Shown piece by piece: positions 8,679 to 16,736 of a stretch of DNA of 64,000 bases. Both the position numbers and the translations under genes were made by a program. Source of the DNA: an uncultured Oscillospiraceae bacterium (lineage in GTDB: Bacteria > Bacillota > Clostridia > Oscillospirales > Oscillospiraceae). The notes under the pieces are model-generated. The model worked only from the letters and a program-made list of their open reading frames with translations, was not told the origin of the DNA and ran no database searches. The stretch spans positions 24,246 through 88,245 of the forward strand of contig CAJTUD010000005.1 in the NCBI GenBank assembly GCA_910579725.1, given 5' to 3'. Positions within the stretch are counted from its first letter, which is position 1. Every line of letters starts with the position of its first letter.

Positions 8679-8707
8679 GACTTGCTCCTTTTAATGTGTT
8701 GTCATTG

Positions 8708-8749
8708 TTACATAACGTAAATTATACTATATTCTGCGGCTTTTGTCAA
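8708..8749 (-). promoter_or_regulatory. Consensus promoter and candidate operator of tetR-CPBP
   Basis: On the minus strand TTGACA (8744-8749) and TATAAT (8721-8726), both perfect, are 17 bases apart. Directly downstream TTAC and GTAA half-sites (8708-8720) flank the likely start site and are a plausible TetR operator. Confidence 0.85.
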
Positions 8750-8757
8750 GACAGAGA

Positions 8758-8788
8758 GAACTCGTGCGGCAGTTTACCGCACGAGTTC
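8758..8788. terminator. Strong hairpin between abrB and tetR
   Basis: A perfect 12-bp stem (8758-8769 with 8777-8788) closes a 7-base loop. It lies past the AbrB stop codon on the minus strand and just before the tetR promoter. T-runs are poor on both sides, so termination is inferred from stem strength and position. Confidence 0.55.
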
Positions 8789-8830
8789 CCGGCGTGTCAA
8801 AAAGTGGCGCAGTCAATTTTTAAGCTGCAG

Positions 8831-9082
8831 TTATTCCTCCGGCGCTTCCCGCAGCTGGCGCAGGCACCGGGCGCAGATATTCTTGCCCTTGAAGGTGGAC
8901 ACGTTTCGTCCGCTGTCGCAGAAAATGCAGGCGGGGTTGTACTTTTTCAGAACGATGGTGCTTCCGTCCACAAAGATTTCCAGCGTTTCCCGCTCCTTCA
9001 TTCCCATGGTGCGCCGCAGCTCCGCTGGCAGCACAATCCGTCCCAATTCGTCGATGCGCCTGACAATGCCTGTTGATTTCAT
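8831..9082 (-). CDS. AbrB/SpoVT-type regulator with a C-terminal zinc-ribbon-like motif
   Basis: This is an 83-residue protein. The first half, STGIVRRIDELGRIVLPAEL, is the swapped-hairpin AbrB/MazE DNA-binding domain in the clostridial SpoVT/AbrB arrangement. The second half carries CIFC and CARC pairs, a likely metal-binding ribbon. Such small regulators act in transition-state or sporulation control, but the targets here are unknown. The frame continues upstream to 9112, but ATG 9082 with AGGAGG eight bases before it is the clear start. It lies 56 bases behind the ribbon-helix-helix gene and may share its transcript. Confidence 0.88.
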   Translation of the reverse strand: MKSTGIVRRIDELGRIVLPAELRRTMGMKERETLEIFVDGSTIVLKKYNPACIFCDSGRNVSTFKGKNICARCLRQLREAPEE

Positions 9083-9138
9083 GGGTGGTTCCTCCTGATC
9101 TGAGTCAGTCAATCTCTTGTTCCGGTCTGTTCTCCCGG

Positions 9139-9321
9139 CTACAGGTTGTCCCCGTCGATCATGATCTCCTCGTGCCTCGCCTCGAAGTCCTTCACATACT
9201 GTTCCAAGGCGTATTCCATCTCCTTGTTGGCCGAGCGCTTGTTCCGGACGGCAATGACTTTGATTTTTGCCAGAAGCTCCTCCGATATGCGCAGGGAAAA
9301 GGGTGTATAATAATTGGCCAT
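9139..9321 (-). CDS. Arc-type ribbon-helix-helix DNA-binding protein
   Basis: This is a 60-residue protein. The N-terminal strand FSLRISEELLAKIK, the turn VRNKRSANKE and the second helix MEYALEQYVKDF match the Arc/MetJ ribbon-helix-helix fold, which binds DNA as a dimer through the beta ribbon. Proteins of this size often regulate their own operon or act as antitoxins. No toxin gene is adjacent, so a stand-alone regulator is more likely. It is upstream of abrB on the same strand. Between 9322 and 9455 I see no further gene. Confidence 0.78.
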   Translation of the reverse strand: MANYYTPFSLRISEELLAKIKVIAVRNKRSANKEMEYALEQYVKDFEARHEEIMIDGDNL

Positions 9322-9455
9322 GGCAACCTCACATTATTTTGATATCAGAATTATATAAGCGGCGCTGCTTATTTACGAATGCAAAATAATATCATTGATG
9401 TCTATTGCGGCAAAAACACTTCAAAGTATTCTGCGGCAAGGGTCTTCATCCCAAC

Positions 9456-9495
9456 AAAAATCCCCGCCCTCGGGAAGAGGGCGGGAATTTTTGTT
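9456..9495. terminator. Bidirectional terminator between ferredoxin and RHH genes
   Basis: A 9-bp GC-rich stem (9463-9471 with 9477-9485) has a GGGAA loop. It is flanked by CAAAAAT on the left and AATTTTTG on the right, so it gives a T-run on either strand. It ends the ferredoxin transcript. Confidence 0.85.
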
Positions 9496-9503
9496 AATGT
9501 ACT

Positions 9504-9674
9504 TTACTCAGCCTCAATGGCCTCGGTGGGGCAGTTGGCAGCGCAGGCGCCGCAATCCACGCACACGTCGGGATCAATGACGTACTGAGTATCGCCCTGG
9601 GAAATCGCGTCAACGGGGCAGTTCTCAGCGCAGCTGCCGCAGCTGACGCAGGCGTCGGTGATTCTGTGAGCCAT
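9504..9674 (-). CDS. 2[4Fe-4S] ferredoxin
   Basis: This 56-residue clostridial-type ferredoxin carries electrons in the cytoplasm for fermentation enzymes. Two CxxCxxCxxxCP clusters are intact: CVSCGSCAENCP (residues 9-20) and CVDCGACAANCP (38-49). Their near-identity reflects the ancient internal duplication of the family. AAGGAGG precedes ATG 9674 by 9 bases. It is a single-gene unit with its own promoter and terminator. Confidence 0.96.
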   Translation of the reverse strand: MAHRITDACVSCGSCAENCPVDAISQGDTQYVIDPDVCVDCGACAANCPTEAIEAE

Positions 9675-9705
9675 GAATGATTACCTCCTTAAAATGGGTA
9701 TGTAT

Positions 9706-9733
9706 ATTGTATCATGAACTTTGAAAAAAGCAA
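9706..9733 (-). promoter_or_regulatory. Ferredoxin promoter
   Basis: On the minus strand TTGCTT (9728-9733) is 16 bases from TACAAT (9706-9711), which is preceded by TGA and so forms an extended -10. The start codon is 32 bases further on. Confidence 0.65.
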
Positions 9734-9831
9734 GGGTAAATTCATCCGCCGGGGGAGAAATGTGTAAAAGCCGCCGGCGGGGGCATACTGAACGGGAAGA
9801 ATTTTTCATCACATGAAGGATGGGAAGCATC

Positions 9832-12288
9832 ATGTACGACAATCGATTCACCCCCAGAGCGCAGAACGCCCTCCGTCTGGCCCAGGCCTCCGCGGAGGAG
9901 CTGGGCCACAGCTATGTGGGCAGCGAGCACCTGCTGCTGGGCCTTCTGCGGGAGGAGGCCGGAGCCGCTCACCGGTGTCTGGCGGAACAGTCCGTCACGG
10001 GAGAGAAAGCCCGCGCGGCCATTGTGGAGATCGTGGGCACAGGGCTGGCGGGGCTGGCTCCGCCCCAGGGACTGACTCCCCGGGCCAAGCGGGTGATCGA
10101 AAACGCTGTGGGGGAATCCAACCGTCTGGGCGGCGGGTACGTAGGCACCGAGCATCTGCTGCTTGGCATTCTGAAGGAGAACGGCACCATGGCCATGCGG
10201 GTGCTCTCCACTCTGGGGGCGGACCCACGGAAGCTCCAGGCGGCGCTGGGACAGCGTATGAGTGTGGTCCAGCGGCTGCCCCGGGAGGCTCCTACCCGTA
10301 TCGCCGCTCCGCGCCGGGAGGAGGTTCCCCGTTCCAAGGTCCTCGAACAGTTCACCCGCAGTCTCAATGCCCTGGCCCGGGAGGGAAAGCTGGATCCGGT
10401 GGTGGGACGGGACAAGGAGATTGCCCGGTGCGTGCGGATTCTCTCCCGCCGGACCAAGAACAACCCGGTGCTGGTGGGGGAGCCCGGCGTGGGCAAGACC
10501 GCCGTGGCGGAGGGACTGGCCCAGCGGATTGCCGGAGGCGACGTACCGGAGGAGCTGCTGGGCAAGACCATACTGTCCATCGACTTGGCTGCCATGCTGG
10601 CGGGTACCAAGTACCGGGGCGAATTTGAGGAGCGGGTGAAAAACGCCCTTGCGGAGATCCGGCGGATGGGCAACGTGATCCTTTTCATTGACGAGCTCCA
10701 TACCATCGTGGGCGCCGGAAGCGCCGAGGGGGCGGTGGACGCCGCCAACATCATCAAGCCCGCCCTGGGCCGGGGGGAAATCCGGGTCATCGGGGCCACG
10801 ACCCTGGAGGAGTACCGGCGGTATATCGAGAAGGACGCGGCCCTGGAGCGGCGGTTCCAGCCGGTGGCTGTGGAGGAGCCGGCCCCGGCGGCGGCGGTGG
10901 AAATTCTGCTGGGGCTGCGGGACAAATATGAGGCCCACCACCGGCTGTCCGTCAGCGACGAAGCAGTGACGGCGGCGGTGGAGCTCAGCCGCCGGTATCT
11001 TCCGGACCGCTTCCTTCCGGACAAGGCCATTGATCTGATGGACGAGGCCTGCGCCCGGGTGCGGATGGAGTGTGAGACCCGTTCCCCGGATCTGAAGGCG
11101 CTGGAGGAGCGGCTGGCCGCGGCCCGCCGGGAAAAGGAGGAGGCCATCGCCGGGCAGGATTTTGAGGCGGCCGCCCGCCTTCGGGATGTGGAGGAGGACT
11201 TCGATGAACAGCTCCAGGCCGCCCGGAAATGCTGGAATGACCACCGCACCGACGAGCTGGTGGCCGTGACGGAGGAGGACGTGGCCGCGGTGGCGGCGGA
11301 GTGGACAGGTATCCCGGTCCAGCGGCTGACCCAGGACGAGGGGGAACAGCTGCTGGGGCTGGAGGAGACGCTGAAGCAGCGGCTGGTGGGCCAGGACGAA
11401 GCGCTGACCGCCGTGGCCCGGGCTATCCGGCGGGGTCGGGTGGGGCTCAAGGAGCCGGGCCGCCCCACAGGGAGCTTCCTGCTGCTGGGGCCCAGCGGCG
11501 TGGGAAAGACGGAGCTGTGCCGCGCTCTGGCCTCGGCTATGTTCGGCCAGGAGGAGGCGCTTATCCGCATTGACATGTCGGAATACGGTCAGGCCCACGC
11601 CGCCAGCCGGCTGGTAGGCTCGCCGCCGGGGTATGTGGGCCACGAGGAAGGCGGACAGCTGACGGAGAAAATCCGCAGAAGACCCTATGCGGTAGTGCTG
11701 TTTGATGAGATTGAGAAGGCTCATCCGGAGGTTTGGAATCTGCTCCTTCAGATTCTGGAGGACGGCTGTCTCACAGACAGCCACGGGCGAAAGGCGGACT
11801 TCCGCAACGCGGTGGTGGTGATGACCAGCAACGTGGGGGCCCGGCAGATTACCAGCGGGCAGCCTTTGGGGTTTGCCGGAGGAGAGGAGGTGGACGGGAC
11901 CCGGCAGGCCCGGGTCCGCCGGGCGGTCACGGACGAGCTGAAGCGAACCTTCCGGCCGGAGTTTCTCAACCGGATTGACGATACGATTGTGTTCCGTCAG
12001 TTGGACGGACAGGATCTGCGGGAGATTGCCCGGCGGATGCTGGCGGAGTGCGGGAAGCGGATGGAGGCAGTGGGACTCCGCCTCCGGGCGGAGGAAGCGG
12101 CTGTTGACAAGCTGGCGGAGATGTGTTATGACCCTGTCAACGGAGCCAGGCCCCTGCGCAGATCCCTTCGGCGGGAAGTGGAGGACGTGGTGGCGGAGGG
12201 AGTGCTTTCCGGCCGCTTTCACAGCGGCCAGGAGGTGGTTTTGATTGTTCACAAAAATGAGCTTGCTATTGTGGGGGGAATGGAGTAA
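9832..12288 (+). CDS. clpC: ATP-dependent Clp protease ATP-binding subunit ClpC
   Basis: This 818-residue HSP100 unfoldase feeds proteins to ClpP. A double Clp_N domain begins at MYDNRFTPRAQNAL. AAA-1 has Walker A GEPGVGKT at about residue 216 and Walker B ILFIDELH. A UVR-type middle segment (about 420-455) marks ClpC rather than ClpA or ClpB. AAA-2 has Walker A GPSGVGKT at about 553, followed by the C-terminal domain. ATG 9832 is chosen over the in-frame ATG at 9820 because AAGGA lies 11 bases before it and the family starts there. The usual ctsR-mcsA-mcsB partners are not adjacent, and I see no CtsR-box repeat upstream. Confidence 0.96.
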   Translation: MYDNRFTPRAQNALRLAQASAEELGHSYVGSEHLLLGLLREEAGAAHRCLAEQSVTGEKARAAIVEIVGTGLAGLAPPQGLTPRAKRVIENAVGESNRLGGGYVGTEHLLLGILKENGTMAMRVLSTLGADPRKLQAALGQRMSVVQRLPREAPTRIAAPRREEVPRSKVLEQFTRSLNALAREGKLDPVVGRDKEIARCVRILSRRTKNNPVLVGEPGVGKTAVAEGLAQRIAGGDVPEELLGKTILSIDLAAMLAGTKYRGEFEERVKNALAEIRRMGNVILFIDELHTIVGAGSAEGAVDAANIIKPALGRGEIRVIGATTLEEYRRYIEKDAALERRFQPVAVEEPAPAAAVEILLGLRDKYEAHHRLSVSDEAVTAAVELSRRYLPDRFLPDKAIDLMDEACARVRMECETRSPDLKALEERLAAARREKEEAIAGQDFEAAARLRDVEEDFDEQLQAARKCWNDHRTDELVAVTEEDVAAVAAEWTGIPVQRLTQDEGEQLLGLEETLKQRLVGQDEALTAVARAIRRGRVGLKEPGRPTGSFLLLGPSGVGKTELCRALASAMFGQEEALIRIDMSEYGQAHAASRLVGSPPGYVGHEEGGQLTEKIRRRPYAVVLFDEIEKAHPEVWNLLLQILEDGCLTDSHGRKADFRNAVVVMTSNVGARQITSGQPLGFAGGEEVDGTRQARVRRAVTDELKRTFRPEFLNRIDDTIVFRQLDGQDLREIARRMLAECGKRMEAVGLRLRAEEAAVDKLAEMCYDPVNGARPLRRSLRREVEDVVAEGVLSGRFHSGQEVVLIVHKNELAIVGGME

Positions 12289-12430
12289 AATAGAAATAAT
12301 TCCTCTTTTTTCACTGCCGCTCTCCTAAAAGAGATATTTCTCCCACAAGGGGAGAACGCCTGCCGCGGCGGCAGCTGTCAGAAGAGAAGCGGAGGCGGCC
12401 CGCAGGGCTGCCGCAAAGAAAGGAGCAAAA

Positions 12431-14155
12431 ATGGGATTTTCCGGTACCGACGCCGGCGGCTTCCGGTGGGAAGGCTTCAACAGCGGCGCACCTTCCCAGC
12501 AGCATCCGCCAAAACCAAAGAAGCCAAGAAAGGCAGTAAAAAGCCCTGCCGCCCGGGTGGCAATCAACCTCATTGTCACCCTCCTGGCGGGACTGCTCTA
12601 CTTCTACTTTGAACTCCCCGCCATCAATCTCCAGTCTCCGGATTTTTACGCCTTTGCCCTGCTGCTGTGCGCCGTGTACTGTATCTGCGCCGCGCTGACT
12701 TCCGGCTTTCAGGGACAGGAGGCGGGGCACTACTTCAGCTTCCTGAAAAAACAGTGCAGAATTCCGGTTATTCTGGCTGTTGCATTGCTGGTGCTGGCTC
12801 TGGTGGGGACACTGGCGGGCAGCGTTATTTTCCGGGCCAAGTCCTACTCGGAGCTGCTGCCCATTGCGGTGGGCGACTTCGCCGCCGAGGTGGACGAAAT
12901 TTCCTACGACCAGATTCCCATGCTGGATAAAAAGTCCGCCGAACGCCTGGGCGACAGGAAGCTGGGAGAGCTCAGCGATATGGTCTCCCAGTTTGAGGTG
13001 GTGGACGATTATACCCAGATCAACTACAAGGGCCGCCCTGTGCGCATCGCCACTCTGATGTACGCCGATCTGATCAAGTGGTTCACCAACCGGGGAGACG
13101 GACTGCCCGCCTACCTGCTCATTGACATGGTGACGCAGAACGTGGAGCTGGTGCGGCTGGAGGAGGGCATCAAGTACACCAATGTGGAGCATTTCGGCCG
13201 GAATCTGTACCGCCATCTGCGTTTCCATTACCCCACCTACATGTTCTCCCGGCCGGTGATGGAGGTCAACGAGGAGGGAACCCCCTACTGGATTTGTCCC
13301 CGGCTGGTGAAGACCATAGGCCTGTTCGGTGGGACGGACGTGAAGGGAGCGGTGCTGGTCAACGCCATCACCGGAGAGTGCGAGTATTACGAGGAGGTTC
13401 CTCCCTGGGTGGATAACCTCTATCCCGCCGGGCTTATCGTGCAGCAGTACGACTACTACGGCATGTATCACAACGGATTCTTCAACTCCATTTTCGGCCA
13501 GCGGGATGTGACCGTCACCACCGACGACTATAACTATATCGCCATGGGCGACGATGTGTGGGTCTACACCGGCGTCACCTCCACCGGCGGGGACCAGTCC
13601 AACATCGGCTTCATCCTCACCAACCAGCGCACCAAGGAGAGCCATTTTTACTCCTGTGCCGGCGCGACGGAACACTCCGCCATGGCCTCCGCCAACGGCG
13701 AGCTGCAAAATCTGCGCTATCAGGCGACCTTCCCTCTGCTGCTGAACGTGGGAGGCCAGCCCACCTATTTCATGGCCATGAAGGACAACGCCGAGCTGGT
13801 GAAGAAGTACGCCATGGTCAACGTCCAGCAGTATCAGATTGTGGCCACCGGCGACACCGTGGCCCAGTGCGAGCAGAACTATCTGTCCATGCTCAGCCGC
13901 AACGGCGTGGTGGACGGCTCCGCCGGACTGAGCGGTACGGAGACGGCGGAGGGCGTTATCGCTGAGATCCGCTCCGCCGTGTTGGACGGGAATACGGTCT
14001 ATTTCATCAGACTTACCGGAGACGATATGTTCTACTCCGTCAGCGCCGTGGATCAGCCTCTGGCAGTGATCCTCAATGCGGGAGATCGGGTGACTGTCAC
14101 CTATCATCCCGGACAGGGGAGTATTCTGGAGGGTGTGGACGTCGCGCTGGGGTAA
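12431..14155 (+). CDS. Conserved membrane protein of unknown function with large exported domain
   Basis: This 574-residue protein is not one I recognise. The N terminus is Pro/Lys-rich and cytosolic. Three hydrophobic helices follow at about residues 43-62, 69-90 and 111-135. The remaining 440 residues are soluble, rich in Tyr and Asp, and probably outside the membrane. They include YYEEVPPWVDNLYP and tyrosine-rich stretches, and the end resembles a small beta-rich domain. AAAGGAG precedes the ATG. It stands alone between clpC and a strong terminator. The upstream 12289-12430 stretch contains GC-rich inverted segments but no gene. Confidence 0.7.
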   Translation: MGFSGTDAGGFRWEGFNSGAPSQQHPPKPKKPRKAVKSPAARVAINLIVTLLAGLLYFYFELPAINLQSPDFYAFALLLCAVYCICAALTSGFQGQEAGHYFSFLKKQCRIPVILAVALLVLALVGTLAGSVIFRAKSYSELLPIAVGDFAAEVDEISYDQIPMLDKKSAERLGDRKLGELSDMVSQFEVVDDYTQINYKGRPVRIATLMYADLIKWFTNRGDGLPAYLLIDMVTQNVELVRLEEGIKYTNVEHFGRNLYRHLRFHYPTYMFSRPVMEVNEEGTPYWICPRLVKTIGLFGGTDVKGAVLVNAITGECEYYEEVPPWVDNLYPAGLIVQQYDYYGMYHNGFFNSIFGQRDVTVTTDDYNYIAMGDDVWVYTGVTSTGGDQSNIGFILTNQRTKESHFYSCAGATEHSAMASANGELQNLRYQATFPLLLNVGGQPTYFMAMKDNAELVKKYAMVNVQQYQIVATGDTVAQCEQNYLSMLSRNGVVDGSAGLSGTETAEGVIAEIRSAVLDGNTVYFIRLTGDDMFYSVSAVDQPLAVILNAGDRVTVTYHPGQGSILEGVDVALG

Positions 14156-14169
14156 AATTGAACAGAAAG

Positions 14170-14215
14170 GCCCCCGCCGCGGCATAGCCATACCGCGGCG
14201 GGGGCATATTTTCTA
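14170..14215 (+). terminator. Terminator of the unknown membrane protein gene
   Basis: A perfect 13-bp GC-rich stem (14170-14182 with 14193-14205) has a 10-base loop and is followed by ATATTTTCTA. It lies 14 bases past the stop codon. Confidence 0.85.
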
Positions 14216-14248
14216 TATGCGGCAGGAACGAAGGCACAGTACAGGTTC

Positions 14249-15004
14249 TCAGGGATGCGCGTCAATTCCGAACCATTCCTCCAGTGTTTCTTTCCGACCT
14301 CGTTCCGCCCACTCCTGATAGGACCGGAATACCTCCCGGACCCCGCCGAAGCGACGGACCAGCCGGTTCGCGGCCAGGAAGCTGCGCCAGTACTCAAAGA
14401 AAATGGATGCATAGTCTCCCTTGTAGGTCTTCGCGCCGAAGTCCTCCAGAGGATGGCCTCCGTACCTGGGCGCAAGCAGCTCCACCAGCAGGCGGTTGAT
14501 CCGGGCCTCCCGGGCAAAGGCTCTGTCCGAAAGAAAGTACCGCCGGCCGATATACTCCACCATACCCTCCTCGAACCAGATTCCCGCTTCCCGGGCGGTG
14601 GAATCGTCAAAATCCGGAAACCAGTGGCTGTGATGCGCCAGCTCGTGGCCCAGAATGGACAACAAACGGCTGTCGTCCACACATGTTTCGTAATAGGCGC
14701 GGATTTCCGACACGCCCTCCCCCTTCAGGCCGTCCAGCTGCCTGAGCCAGATGTCCCTCCAGACCGCCGGGTCCGGGCAAAACACCACCCGGTATTCGTT
14801 GGTATACGCGGGGACGGGAATGCTGCTGAGGAGCTCCGTGGCGGTTTCCCGGCCGGCAAAGAGGATGGTCCGGGGCAGATCCCGCGCACCGTACTCCTCC
14901 CGCAGGCAGCGGAGACAGGCTTCCAGCCGGGGGCGGAAGCGCCGGGCGGCGGCTTCGTATGCGCGAAGCTCCTCCCCGCTTTTCACCGCGTACAGGTACC
15001 GCAC
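14249..15004 (-). CDS. Putative zincin metallopeptidase (gluzincin-like)
   Basis: This is a 251-residue protein with the zinc site HELAHH (about residues 119-124). A helix with FEEGMVEYIGRRYFLS follows, whose Glu would be the third ligand in gluzincins. There is no signal peptide or membrane helix, so it may be cytoplasmic. Start is GTG 15004, two bases after the PilZ stop codon, which implies translational coupling. Substrate and link to motility are unknown. The coupling suggests a function connected with the PilZ sensor. Confidence 0.72.
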   Translation of the reverse strand: MRYLYAVKSGEELRAYEAAARRFRPRLEACLRCLREEYGARDLPRTILFAGRETATELLSSIPVPAYTNEYRVVFCPDPAVWRDIWLRQLDGLKGEGVSEIRAYYETCVDDSRLLSILGHELAHHSHWFPDFDDSTAREAGIWFEEGMVEYIGRRYFLSDRAFAREARINRLLVELLAPRYGGHPLEDFGAKTYKGDYASIFFEYWRSFLAANRLVRRFGGVREVFRSYQEWAERGRKETLEEWFGIDAHP

Positions 15005-15006
15005 GA

Positions 15007-15648
15007 TTATTCCTTCCGCCGCTGCTGGCGCTGCTGCTGGAAAATGAAGCTGCGCAGGACGGACTCGTGGCGGGAGAGCATGTTTACAAATTTGCAGCCG
15101 TAACCGTAGAGAATCTGGTTCTGGGTCAGAGAGGCGTTTTCCACTCGGAGAATCTGAGCGCTGAGAGTCAGCTTCTCGCCGGTTTCCATAAAGTCAAACC
15201 ACACCCGCCGGCCTTTGGCCAGCAGCAGGGAGGTCCGCAGATACACGCCTCCGGCGCTGATGTTCACCACGGTGGCCGGCACCCCCAGCTCGGAAGGGCG
15301 CACCGGATCGCCGGGCTGATAGGCCGAGTGGAGCATGATGTTCAGCCCCAGGGGAATTTTCACATCTTGACGGCGCTGGTCCTGGGCCAGCTGCTCCTGC
15401 ACCTCGCAGCGCAGGGAGCACATCTCTCCCCCCGGCAGAGGCAGGGCCGCCGACAGGCGGCACCGGCAGGTCACGCGTCCCAGCACCGGATCATAAAATA
15501 CGACCCGGTAGTTGGTGTTGGCTTTATACACGGCGGCTCGGGGAATGACCAGCAGAATCTCCCCGGAGCGTCCCACGCTGACCCGGGACTGGCAGATCAG
15601 CGCTCCCGTTTTTTCTAAAATGTCCGCTTTTTTGCATTTTTCAAACAT
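15007..15648 (-). CDS. PilZ-domain protein, YcgR-like c-di-GMP effector
   Basis: This 213-residue protein has an N-terminal YcgR-type beta domain (about 1-95) and a C-terminal PilZ domain (about 96-205). The c-di-GMP signatures are a basic RRQ motif after DQ and NISAGGV, which fits the (D/N)xSxxG box. YcgR proteins brake or redirect the flagellar motor when c-di-GMP rises. ATG 15648 with CAGGAG upstream is chosen over a longer frame to 15753. It is transcribed away from flgM, with its own SigA promoter, and leads the zincin peptidase gene. Confidence 0.88.
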   Translation of the reverse strand: MFEKCKKADILEKTGALICQSRVSVGRSGEILLVIPRAAVYKANTNYRVVFYDPVLGRVTCRCRLSAALPLPGGEMCSLRCEVQEQLAQDQRRQDVKIPLGLNIMLHSAYQPGDPVRPSELGVPATVVNISAGGVYLRTSLLLAKGRRVWFDFMETGEKLTLSAQILRVENASLTQNQILYGYGCKFVNMLSRHESVLRSFIFQQQRQQRRKE

Positions 15649-15711
15649 AAGACGGCTCCTGTCCTTCCCTCCGGGGCGTCGGGGCGGCCCCGGATTGTAT
15701 TCATCCCTATA

Positions 15712-15740
15712 ATTATATAGGAAACCGCCCCGGCTTGCAA
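15712..15740 (-). promoter_or_regulatory. SigA promoter of the PilZ-peptidase unit
   Basis: On the minus strand TTGCAA (15735-15740) and a perfect TATAAT (15712-15717) are 17 bases apart. The transcript would have a leader of about 60 bases. Confidence 0.8.
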
Positions 15741-15948
15741 TGGAATTTTTCAAAAGTTTTTTCTTTTTTCGACGGAGTGCCGCTGAGACCAGGGCGTTTT
15801 CTCAGGATTTAACAAAAATTTTCTTGGCCTGCGTTATTTTTTCTGTTTCCGGACCGATAAAAATAATACAAAGACATTGATGTCCATAATCCGGATGACA
15901 TGGCCTTGAGGCCGGTTCGGCCGGCACGATAAGGGGAGGTCAGTTGCT
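15741..15948 (+). promoter_or_regulatory. Divergent intergenic region ahead of the flgM operon
   Basis: This 208-base AT-richer stretch must carry the flgM operon promoter. CCGATAA at 15854-15860 looks like a sigma28 -10 core (GCCGATAA), but no matching TAAA -35 is seen at the right distance. A perfect palindrome GACATTGATGTC (15873-15884) and a GGCCGG/CCGGCC stem lie just downstream. No gene is visible. Confidence 0.35.
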
Positions 15949-16254
15949 ATGCTGATTACAGGTACCGAGGGCTTTCTGCCCGTTCAAAAGAAAAACGCCG
16001 CCCGTCTGGCGGGGCCTGCGGGAGAGCGCCGGACCCAGGCGCGGGAGAGCCACTACGATCAGGTGGCCGTGTCCGCCGGGCAGGAGGGCGCCGGCTTCCG
16101 CGAGCTGGTGGCCAATCTGTCCTATCAGGTGCGCACCTATAATACCACCGGGAAAATCCAGGAGCTGCGCCGTCAGGTGAGCTCCGGCGAGTACCAGATT
16201 GAACCCAGGGAAACGGCGGCCAGAATGCTGCTGATGATGGAGGAGGGCGAGTGA
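15949..16254 (+). CDS. flgM: Anti-sigma-28 factor FlgM
   Basis: This is a 101-residue protein. The C-terminal half, VRTYNTTGKIQELRRQVSSG followed by YQIEPRETAARML, is the FlgM sigma28-binding region; the N terminus is polar and probably disordered. FlgM holds FliA inactive until the hook-basal body is complete and FlgM is exported. GGGGAGG precedes ATG 15949. It is the first gene of the late flagellar operon and overlaps flgN by one base. Its target sigma factor is encoded at 44773. Confidence 0.88.
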   Translation: MLITGTEGFLPVQKKNAARLAGPAGERRTQARESHYDQVAVSAGQEGAGFRELVANLSYQVRTYNTTGKIQELRRQVSSGEYQIEPRETAARMLLMMEEGE

Positions 16255-16700
16255 TGGCCGGATTGTGGCGGGATTACTTGGCCCTTCTGGACAGTCTGGG
16301 CGGAACGCTGGAGGAGCTCACGGAGCTGGAGCGGACCAAGACGCTGGCCGTGGGACGCAGCGACCTGGACGGGCTGGAGGAGTGCATGAAGCGGGAGCAG
16401 GTGGCCAGCCTGACCCTGCGGGGCCTGGACCAGAAGCGGGATAAACTGCTGGCCGGGATGGGGCTGGCCGGAGTGCCCCTGCGGGATATGCCGGAGCGCG
16501 CGCCGCAGGACATACGGCAGGAGGTCAAGGAAGCCGCGGAGCGGCTGCGGCGGAAGTATGAGCTCTTCCAGTCCGCCTCCGACGTGGCCCGCAACACCCT
16601 GGAGTGCAACCTCCACGCCATTGAGAAGCTGCAAAAGGCCCAGGACGCGCCGCATCCCGAGGAGCAGGAGCAGCTGCGTCAATCGGATTTCCGGGCGTAA
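16254..16700 (+). CDS. flgN: Flagellar export chaperone FlgN
   Basis: This is a 148-residue, almost entirely helical protein with the FlgN pattern: N-terminal WRDYLALLDSLGGTLEEL and a long amphipathic helix EAAERLRRKYELFQSASDVA near the end. FlgN keeps the hook-filament junction proteins FlgK and FlgL soluble and delivers them to the export gate. They are encoded directly downstream. The start overlaps the flgM stop as TGATG. A GTG one codon earlier is possible, but AGGAGG spacing favours ATG 16254. Confidence 0.85.
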   Translation: MAGLWRDYLALLDSLGGTLEELTELERTKTLAVGRSDLDGLEECMKREQVASLTLRGLDQKRDKLLAGMGLAGVPLRDMPERAPQDIRQEVKEAAERLRRKYELFQSASDVARNTLECNLHAIEKLQKAQDAPHPEEQEQLRQSDFRA

Positions 16701-16736
16701 GCGCCGGACGGATTTGAAATAAGGAGAAACTGAGAT

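Noticed and set aside
9742..12252. Long minus-strand open frame opposite clpC (over 800 codons)
   Set aside because: It is a shadow frame of a GC-rich gene. It has Pro/His/Gln/Leu-rich low-complexity translation, no domain and no ribosome binding site, while clpC on the other strand is unmistakable. The same applies to long antisense frames opposite fliI, flhA, fliD, the chemoreceptor and the FtsA-like gene.
15649..15753. Longer N terminus for the PilZ protein
   Set aside because: It would include the -10 region of its own promoter. ATG 15648 has a proper Shine-Dalgarno.
15850..15865. Sigma28 promoter for flgM
   Set aside because: CCGATAA is present but no TAAA -35 lies about 15 bases upstream, so it was kept only as a low-confidence note on the region.
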